From an uncultured Bacteroidota bacterium (GTDB lineage Bacteria > Bacteroidota > Bacteroidia > Flavobacteriales > Flavobacteriaceae), in the NCBI GenBank assembly GCA_903888655.1, contig CAISUR010000256.1, positions 1 to 12,216 of the forward strand: a stretch of 12,216 bases of DNA, in the 5' to 3' direction. Of this stretch, positions 6,707-12,216 are shown piece by piece. Made by a program: the position numbers and the translations under genes. The notes beneath the pieces were generated by a model, which saw only the letters and a program-made list of their open reading frames with translations, was not told the DNA's origin and did no database searches. Position 1 is the stretch's first letter. Each line of letters begins with the position of its first letter.

Positions 6707-9700
6707 ATGAACAACTTTTTTGTTAGACATCGAAATGGATTAAGCTCAGTTATATTCCTAATTATTTTAGGAGGTTGCTTTGCTTATTCGAGTATGCAAA
6801 CGAGTTTGTTTCCAGAGATTACTTTTCCTAAAATAAAAATCATTGCAGATGCAGGTCAGCAACCCATCGACAAGATGATGATTACGGTGACCAAACCCTT
6901 GGAAAACGCTATTAAAAAAGTACAAGATTTACAAACCGTTAGAAGTACTACAAGTCGTGGGAGCTGTGAAATTTCGGCTTTTATGAATTGGGGTTCCGAC
7001 ATTGATTTAGGAAAACAACGGATCGAATCAAAAATCAACCAAATCAAAAACGATTTACCACCCGACACACAAATCACGGTGGAAAAAATGAATCCTTCAA
7101 TACTTCCTGTTATTGGCTATGCTATTGAAGGTAAAGGCAAAACAGCAATTGAATTAAAGAAGGTTGCTAACTATACAATCAAACCATTTTTATCACAAAT
7201 TGATGGTGTTTCCGAAATTAGAATCATTGGTGGTAAAGAAAAGGAATATTGGATATCGCTTGACTATACCAAAATGACTTCTTACGGTATTACTCCAAAT
7301 GCCATTTCTCAAGTTCTGGCTCAAACGAATTTCATCAAGTCGAATGGATATCTGTCTGACTATCGACATTTATATCTTACAATTACTGATGCTCAAGTAA
7401 ATAAGAAAGAAGCTTTAGATAACTTAGTAATTAGCAATAATGGCAAGGGAATTATTACACTTAAAGATATTGCCGAAGTAGAAATAAGAGAGGCCAAAGA
7501 ATATATTAAAGTCAATTCAAACGGTCGAGAAAGCATTCTTATCGCAGTTCTAAAGCAACCTAATGCCAACCTTATATCGATTTCAGATGATATGAACGAT
7601 AAGTTGGCTGCATTAAAGAAAATTTTACCTAAAGGAATAAAAATCACTCCTTATTACCAACAAGCAGACTTTGTTAAAGATGCTGTTAAAAGTGTTACCG
7701 ACAGTCTGCTCATTGGATTATTACTAGCTATCATTGTGGCTGTTTTATTTTTAAAATCTGCGAAAGCGAGTCTAACGATATTAATAACTATCCCAGTTAC
7801 GTTGGGGCTAACTTTATTAGTACTGTATTGGTGTGGACAAACGTTCAATATTATGACGCTAGGTGCAATTGCTGCCGCATTAGGATTAATCATTGATGAT
7901 GCTATCGTGGTAGTAGAACAAATTCATCGCACGCACGAAGAAAACCCTGATGAACCAACAGTAAATTTATTAAAGAAAGCAATTAACTACCTTTTTCCTG
8001 CCATGATAGGCTCGTCTATCAGTACGATTGTTATTTTCTTTCCCTTTGTATTGATGAGTGGTGTTGCTGGAGCCTACTTTAAAGTACTTACGGATACGAT
8101 GATTATCACGCTCTTATGTTCATTTTTTGTAACTTGGTTGTTGCTTCCAGTTATTTATTTACAACTGACCAAAAATGAAGATGAGAATGTGGTTGCCGCT
8201 ACCGAAATAGAGGCTCATGAAGTCAAGAGACAACAATGGGTTGCGTATTTCATCAATCGTCCTATAATAAGTATTACTATCTGTATAGTATTGATATTGT
8301 CAATTATACTGATTTTACCCAACTTAGAAACGGGATTCTTGCCCGAAATGGCCGAAGGTAGTATTGTATTAGATTATCAATCGCCAGCAGGAACTTCTTT
8401 GGAAGAAACCGATAGAATGTTGAAAGAAGTTGAGAAAATCATCATAAAAACTCCCGAAGTAGCAGCTTACAGCCGAAGAACAGGAACACAAATGGGATTC
8501 TTTATTACAGAACCTAATCGCGGGGATTACTTGATTCAGCTTAAAAAAGAACGTATTCAAAGTACAGAAGCCGTTATTGACAAGATTCGTAAGAAAATAG
8601 AAGCCACTCAACCTGCTTTGCACATCGATTTTGGACAAGTAATCATGGACATGTTGGGTGATTTAATGAGTTCGGTCTCGCCTATTGAGGTCAAGGTTTT
8701 TGGTAACGATCCTAACGAACTTCAAAAAATAGCCAAACAAGTTACCGACATTGTGCATCATGTAAAGGGAACTGCGGATGTCTTTGATGGTATCGTAGTT
8801 GCTGGACCTTCCATAAATATTGTCCCAAAATATAAAAATCTAGCACAATACGGTATTACGCCTGCCGATTTGCAGTTTCAATTACAAACCGCATTAGAGG
8901 GAAACGTAATAGGTAATGTTTTGGAAACCGAACGCGTAACCCCTATTCGTCTTATCTATAAAAACTCCGAGAAACGAAGCCTAGATGATATCAATCGAAT
9001 TCGATTGTTTTTGCCCAATGGACAATCAGTGCCTATCACCAATCTTGTAGAGATTACTCCCCAAAAAGGAGCTTCCGAAATTCAGCGTGAAAACCTTCAG
9101 ATGATGAGTGTGATTACCGGTAGATTGAACAATCGCGACTTGGGAAGCGTCATGAAAGACATTCGCAAACAAGTTACAACATCTGTACATTTACCTAATG
9201 GATATTATATTGAATATGCTGGAGCATACAAAGATCAGCAACAATCTTTTAAAGAATTGCTACTAATTTTAATTGCCTCTTGCTTACTTGTATTCGGCGT
9301 TATACTATTTTTATTTAGAGATTTTAGAGCGGCTATTGTGATTCTTTTTATTTCGGTATTAGGAATTTCAGGAAGTTACCTTTTGCTGTTTATCACTCGA
9401 ACTCCTTTGAACGTGGGTAGCTATACAGGCATTATCATGATTGTAGGAATCATTAGTGAGAATGCCATCTTTACATTTTTGCAGTTTAGAGAAACATTTA
9501 AGCTCACACACGATGTACCGCATTCCATCATATACTCTATCTCTACTCGATTGCGACCGAAGTTAATGACTGCCTTTGGAGCTATTATTGCCTTGTTGCC
9601 ATTAGCCATTGGTTTTGGGACAGGATCTGAACTTCACCAACCACTTGCAATAGCTGTTATTGGTGGCTTTTTGGTAGCTATGCCGTTACTATTGATTGTA

Positions 9701-9760
9701 TTGCCAACGCTGCTGCGATTGGTGTATAAAAATGAAAAACATTTTAAACATCTCAGGTAA
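6707..9760 (+). CDS. RND-superfamily efflux pump, inner-membrane permease (HAE1-like)
   Basis: This is the proton-driven inner-membrane pump, 1017 aa, normal for the family and a complete internal duplication. TM1 is at about 12-30 and is followed by SLFPEITFPKI, the typical start of the porter domain. The first transmembrane bundle starts near residue 333. TM4 carries G-L-I-I-D397-D398-A-I-V-V-V-E, the proton-relay Asp pair of hydrophobe/amphiphile exporters; metal exporters have DG-A at this place. The second half opens with FINRPIISI and LETGFLPEMAEGSI, and ends with TM10 (VGIISENAIF) and STRLRPKLMTAFGAI. In TM10, Glu918 sits where AcrB has Lys940. Four bases separate it from the adaptor, and it is the last gene of the operon. 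The substrate is unknown; HAE1-like pumps export drugs, detergents, lipids or metabolites. Confidence 0.92.
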   Translation: MNNFFVRHRNGLSSVIFLIILGGCFAYSSMQTSLFPEITFPKIKIIADAGQQPIDKMMITVTKPLENAIKKVQDLQTVRSTTSRGSCEISAFMNWGSDIDLGKQRIESKINQIKNDLPPDTQITVEKMNPSILPVIGYAIEGKGKTAIELKKVANYTIKPFLSQIDGVSEIRIIGGKEKEYWISLDYTKMTSYGITPNAISQVLAQTNFIKSNGYLSDYRHLYLTITDAQVNKKEALDNLVISNNGKGIITLKDIAEVEIREAKEYIKVNSNGRESILIAVLKQPNANLISISDDMNDKLAALKKILPKGIKITPYYQQADFVKDAVKSVTDSLLIGLLLAIIVAVLFLKSAKASLTILITIPVTLGLTLLVLYWCGQTFNIMTLGAIAAALGLIIDDAIVVVEQIHRTHEENPDEPTVNLLKKAINYLFPAMIGSSISTIVIFFPFVLMSGVAGAYFKVLTDTMIITLLCSFFVTWLLLPVIYLQLTKNEDENVVAATEIEAHEVKRQQWVAYFINRPIISITICIVLILSIILILPNLETGFLPEMAEGSIVLDYQSPAGTSLEETDRMLKEVEKIIIKTPEVAAYSRRTGTQMGFFITEPNRGDYLIQLKKERIQSTEAVIDKIRKKIEATQPALHIDFGQVIMDMLGDLMSSVSPIEVKVFGNDPNELQKIAKQVTDIVHHVKGTADVFDGIVVAGPSINIVPKYKNLAQYGITPADLQFQLQTALEGNVIGNVLETERVTPIRLIYKNSEKRSLDDINRIRLFLPNGQSVPITNLVEITPQKGASEIQRENLQMMSVITGRLNNRDLGSVMKDIRKQVTTSVHLPNGYYIEYAGAYKDQQQSFKELLLILIASCLLVFGVILFLFRDFRAAIVILFISVLGISGSYLLLFITRTPLNVGSYTGIIMIVGIISENAIFTFLQFRETFKLTHDVPHSIIYSISTRLRPKLMTAFGAIIALLPLAIGFGTGSELHQPLAIAVIGGFLVAMPLLLIVLPTLLRLVYKNEKHFKHLR

Positions 9761-9820
9761 ATTCATCTTAAAATAATAAATATAAAAAAACGTTACAATT
9801 GGATTTTATTGTATTATTCG

Positions 9821-9860
9821 AATCTCAAAGACAATTAAAATTTGGAGATTTTATTTTTAT
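9821..9860 (+). terminator. Terminator-like hairpin after the efflux operon
   Basis: AATCTC (9821-9826) pairs with GAGATT (9845-9850). After a one-base bulge, a further AAA/TTT pairing is possible. The stem is followed at once by TTATTTTTATAATTT. It lies 60 bp past the pump stop codon. A second small stem, TACAAT/ATTGTA (9794-9813), comes just before it. Together they plausibly end the five-gene transcript. Confidence 0.45.
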
Positions 9861-9870
9861 AATTTCATAG

Positions 9871-9878
9871 AATTTTTG
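9871..9878 (+). promoter_or_regulatory. Candidate -7 element for the peptidase gene
   Basis: AATTTTTG is one base from the consensus TAnnTTTG and lies 26 bases before the ATG of the M1 peptidase. The nearest upstream TTG (9842-9844) is 26 bases away, longer than usual. This makes it a weak candidate, but the terminator just upstream implies the peptidase has its own promoter. Confidence 0.25.
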
Positions 9879-9904
9879 TAATTCGTTGCTAAAAAAACAT
9901 CATT

Positions 9905-11527
9905 ATGAAGAAACTACTCTTATTTTGTATTGCTATTATAAGTATTCAAACGATTACGGCTCAAGAGAAATTTACCCGAAAAGATTCCCTTCAAGGGGGA
10001 ATGCGACTAGAACGCACTTGTTATGACGTGTTGCGCTATGACTTGAACATCAAAATCAATATAGAAGATAAATCCATTCAAGGATATAATGCGATTCAAT
10101 TTAAAGTAGTTACCAACACTAGCAAAATTCAAGTTGATTTGTTTGAAAACATGAAAATAGATTCGATTATATTTCATAACAAGAAATTGGATTACAAAAG
10201 AGACTTCAATGCCGTATTTATTAATTTTCCTTTTACGCTTGTTGCTCCTACTACTGAAACCATCAGGTTTTATTATTCGGGAAAACCAATCATTGCCAAA
10301 AATGCTCCTTGGGACGGCGGATTTGTATTTACTAAAGATAAAGAAAATAAGCCTTGGGTAGGGGTTGCATGTCAGGGTACAGGAGCGAGTTTATGGTATC
10401 CATGTAAGGATTCGCAAAGTGATGAGCCCGATAATGGGGCAACGATAAAAGTAGCTGTTCCTAATGGATTGACCGAAGTATCTAATGGACGATTAACAGG
10501 AAAAGAAGACTTAAAGAATGGCTACACTCGTTGGGATTGGGAAGTTAAAAACCCTATCAATAGTTATGATATTACGGTGAATATTGCCAACTATGCTCAT
10601 ATTCACGACCAATTGAACGATTTAGATTTAGACTATTACGTTTTGAGTTATAACGAAGAAAAAGCCAAAAAACATTTTGAAGAAGCAAAACTGATGTTGA
10701 CGTGTTTCCAAAGTAAGTTTGGTACCTATCCCTTCAAAGAAGATGGCTATAAACTGGTAGAGACTCCCTATCTCGGTATGGAACACCAAAGCGCTGTGGC
10801 GTATGGCAATAAATACTTAAAAGGATATTTAGGAAATGATTTATCGGGAACAGGAATTGGAATGTCGTTTGACTACATAACCATTCACGAAAGTGGTCAC
10901 GAATGGTTTGGAAACAGCATTACGTCGAGAGATATTGCCGATATGTGGATTCATGAAGGATTCACTATGTATACAGAAGCGGTTTATGTGGAATGTCAAA
11001 TGGGAACTGAAAAAGCACAAAAGTATTTGAGTGGTATCAAGCGCAATGTAGAAAACCAAGAACCTATTATTGGACAATATGGAGTCAACCATGAAGGCTC
11101 TGGTGATATGTATTATAAAGGAGCATTATTATTAAACACTTTGCGTCATGTAATAAACAACGATGACTTGTGGTGGAAATTGCTTTTGGATTATGCTACG
11201 ACCTTTAAACACAAAATTATTGACACGGAAACTGTAATTGCTTATTTTAATAAAGAAAGTAATATGAATTTGACACCAATATTCAATCAATACTTACGCT
11301 ATAAAGACATTCCTAAATTAGAATTACGTATAACTAATAATAAATTAGCCTACCAATGGGTGAGTAATGAAACTAATTTTAATATGCCAATTGACATTAC
11401 TATTGAGGGCAAAAAAATAAGAATTGCTCCCTCTACAGAATGGCAAACTTCCAAAATAAAAATAAAATCTTTGGATGAAATTGAAGTGCTAACCAATAAG
11501 TTTTATGTTAATGTAATTAAAGAGTAA
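9905..11527 (+). CDS. Secreted M1-family zinc metallopeptidase (aminopeptidase-like)
   Basis: This is a zinc-dependent peptidase of the gluzincin M1 family, expected to trim N-terminal residues from peptides in the periplasm or outside the cell. The signal peptide ends TAQ at residue 20. An N-terminal beta domain (about 37-235) precedes the catalytic domain. The zinc site is complete: H328-E329-S-G-H332 plus Glu351, 18 residues after the second His in WIHEGFT. G291-M-E-H294 is the family's GxMEN substrate-recognition motif with His in place of Asn, followed by QSAVAYGN. Tyr404 in MYYKGA matches the transition-state tyrosine. At 540 aa it is short: it stops after a small helical segment and a beta tail (about 470-540) and lacks the large C-terminal helical domain of PepN-type enzymes. 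No T9SS sorting domain is seen. It stands alone, and its substrate is unknown. Confidence 0.9.
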   Translation: MKKLLLFCIAIISIQTITAQEKFTRKDSLQGGMRLERTCYDVLRYDLNIKINIEDKSIQGYNAIQFKVVTNTSKIQVDLFENMKIDSIIFHNKKLDYKRDFNAVFINFPFTLVAPTTETIRFYYSGKPIIAKNAPWDGGFVFTKDKENKPWVGVACQGTGASLWYPCKDSQSDEPDNGATIKVAVPNGLTEVSNGRLTGKEDLKNGYTRWDWEVKNPINSYDITVNIANYAHIHDQLNDLDLDYYVLSYNEEKAKKHFEEAKLMLTCFQSKFGTYPFKEDGYKLVETPYLGMEHQSAVAYGNKYLKGYLGNDLSGTGIGMSFDYITIHESGHEWFGNSITSRDIADMWIHEGFTMYTEAVYVECQMGTEKAQKYLSGIKRNVENQEPIIGQYGVNHEGSGDMYYKGALLLNTLRHVINNDDLWWKLLLDYATTFKHKIIDTETVIAYFNKESNMNLTPIFNQYLRYKDIPKLELRITNNKLAYQWVSNETNFNMPIDITIEGKKIRIAPSTEWQTSKIKIKSLDEIEVLTNKFYVNVIKE

Positions 11528-11529
11528 TT

Positions 11530-11577
11530 GATTATTGGATTTTTAGATTATTGGATAGTTAGATTGATGGATTTTAT
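11530..11577 (+). repeat. Three-copy 16-bp tandem repeat
   Basis: Units begin at 11530, 11546 and 11562 with an exact 16-bp period. The core is GATTATTGGAT in copies 1 and 2 and GATTGATGGAT in copy 3, and the remaining 5 bases vary. It starts 2 bp after the peptidase stop codon. It is a short degenerate microsatellite-like tract and is not coding. Confidence 0.75.
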
Positions 11578-11602
11578 TTATTAATAAACTAGATAAATAA
11601 AA
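11572..11602. repeat. AT-only inverted repeat downstream of the peptidase
   Basis: TTTTATTTAT (11572-11581) and ATAAATAAAA (11593-11602) form a perfect 10-bp inverted repeat with an 11-base loop. On the plus strand the stem is followed by A residues, not T, so it is a poor intrinsic terminator in that direction. It may protect the 3' end of the transcript or may be chance in AT-rich DNA. Confidence 0.45.
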
Positions 11603-11670
11603 AAATGGTAGATGAGTGTGATTTTTTTGTTTGATTAATTTTGAGGTTGATATAGAGTAAGGATTGTAAA

Positions 11671-11700
11671 TTAGCCTATCGGGCTTAATAGTTTTTTTTT
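11671..11700 (+). terminator. Intrinsic terminator downstream of the peptidase
   Basis: AGCC (11673-11676) pairs with GGCT (11682-11685) around the loop TATCG. The stem extends by TT/AA across a one-base bulge. After a few bases comes a run of nine T. This is the most GC-rich spot in the spacer. It ends transcription rightward, either from the peptidase 144 bp upstream or from a short transcript starting near the TAATTTTG at 11636-11643. Confidence 0.5.
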
Positions 11701-11739
11701 ACAAAACTAAATACGGTAATTAAATAAAAGTATAAAAAC

Positions 11740-11770
11740 CTGAATTTATCAAAAATTTATTTTATATTTG
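11740..11770 (+). promoter_or_regulatory. Bacteroidota-type promoter of the right-edge gene
   Basis: TATATTTG at 11763-11770 fully matches TAnnTTTG. A CTG, one mismatch to the -33 TTG, lies 20 bases upstream at 11740-11742, within the normal spacing. Transcription would start near 11775-11777, about 20 bases before the ATT at 11796. This supports that codon as the translation start over the ATG at 11889. Confidence 0.55.
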
Positions 11771-11795
11771 ATTTTAATCATTTAAAATCTATCCT

Positions 11796-12216
11796 ATTAA
11801 AACACTTAAATTATCAATTTTAACTTTATTAGTTATTGTTTGTTCTTCTTTTACAAATTACAACAACTCTTATCAAGGTATTGAAACTATGACATCAAAT
11901 TCTAGCGCAAAAGCACTAGTAAGAGGGTGGAGTAAGGTGAAAAGATGTCTAAAAGGAATGGGGAATTGTGCTCTAGCAGTTACAGATGAAGATTATTTAA
12001 ATCAAGAAAATGCTATACCAGTAATTTTAGAATTAAATGGAACTTCGGAGTTAGTTATTACAAATCAGATTTCAAAAACTAATGATGGAAACCAATTAGT
12101 TTTTGATAAAGATACTAGTATACCTACAAGTTTTGCAAATATTTTAGGAAAAGAATCAATAATAATTATTTCTGGATCTTATCCAACGTCTTTTGATGTA
12201 AATAAAAATGGACAAA
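11796..12216 (+). CDS. Exported protein of unknown function (partial, apparent ATT start)
   Basis: The frame is open from the in-frame TAA at 11775 to the right edge. From the ATT at 11796 the peptide reads (I/M)KTLKLSILTLLVIVCSSF, a textbook signal peptide: Lys at positions 2 and 5, hydrophobic core 6-16, then TNYNNSYQG. The first ATG in frame, 11889, is residue 32 and would discard the whole signal peptide. No ATG, GTG or TTG precedes it in frame. The mature part has a basic stretch with Cys51 and Cys58 (RCLKGMGNC), then a beta-rich, acidic segment with no recognised domain. Cys16 could be a lipobox Cys, but Val at -1 is unusual. The 140 visible codons match no family I know; a secreted small protein is inferred. 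An ATG-to-ATT change or a sequencing error is possible. Confidence 0.6.
   Translation, partial: MKTLKLSILTLLVIVCSSFTNYNNSYQGIETMTSNSSAKALVRGWSKVKRCLKGMGNCALAVTDEDYLNQENAIPVILELNGTSELVITNQISKTNDGNQLVFDKDTSIPTSFANILGKESIIIISGSYPTSFDVNKNGQ

Noticed and set aside
8369..8638. A Phe/Cys-rich minus-strand frame inside the RND gene
   Set aside because: It is a low-complexity shadow of the RND porter domain, without a start context or motif.
6707..9760. Heavy-metal (CzcA/CusA-type) exporter
   Set aside because: TM4 has the Asp-Asp-Ala motif of hydrophobe/amphiphile pumps rather than the Asp-Gly-Ala arrangement of metal exporters, and the operon has no metal-binding accessory protein.
11530..11577. 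CRISPR-like array
   Set aside because: Only three 16-bp units in direct tandem, with no spacers and no cas genes.

Overview
The window looks like chromosomal DNA of a Bacteroidota bacterium, most likely a Flavobacterium-type member of the Flavobacteriia. The DNA is strongly AT-rich. Genes begin without clear Shine-Dalgarno sequences. Several spacers carry the Bacteroidota -7 promoter motif TAnnTTTG, and exported proteins have short signal peptides ending in -FAQ, -FSQ or -TAQ. No tRNA, rRNA, insertion sequence or CRISPR array was seen.

Left part (1-2569, minus strand): the first 26 codons of a lipoprotein run off the left edge. Next come an FAD-dependent monooxygenase of the p-hydroxybenzoate hydroxylase fold (218-1315) and, upstream of it, a fold-type I PLP aminotransferase (1406-2569). 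The last two probably form one metabolic transcription unit. It starts from a promoter near 2615 that has a palindrome next to it and ends at a hairpin near 153-177.

Centre (2859-9760, plus strand): five tightly packed genes form an envelope operon. In order they are a PAP2 lipid/acid phosphatase with a GTG start, a YncE-like exported beta-propeller, a TolC-type outer-membrane channel, a lipoprotein membrane-fusion adaptor, and an RND inner-membrane pump. The last three make a complete tripartite efflux system. The adaptor appears to lack the usual alpha-helical hairpin, and the pump has Glu where AcrB has its TM10 proton-relay Lys. The PAP2 and beta-propeller proteins are presumably accessory, and the substrate is unknown. 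The operon ends at a terminator-like hairpin at 9821-9860.

Right part (9905-12216, plus strand): a secreted M1-family zinc metallopeptidase stands alone. It is followed by a non-coding stretch of about 270 bp with a three-copy 16-bp tandem repeat, an AT-only inverted repeat and a terminator. A last exported protein of unknown function runs off the right edge. It has a good promoter and a convincing signal peptide but no ATG, GTG or TTG start; the best-placed start codon is ATT at 11796.

The most unusual points are the composition of the five-gene efflux operon, the two departures from textbook RND architecture, and the apparent ATT start at the right edge.
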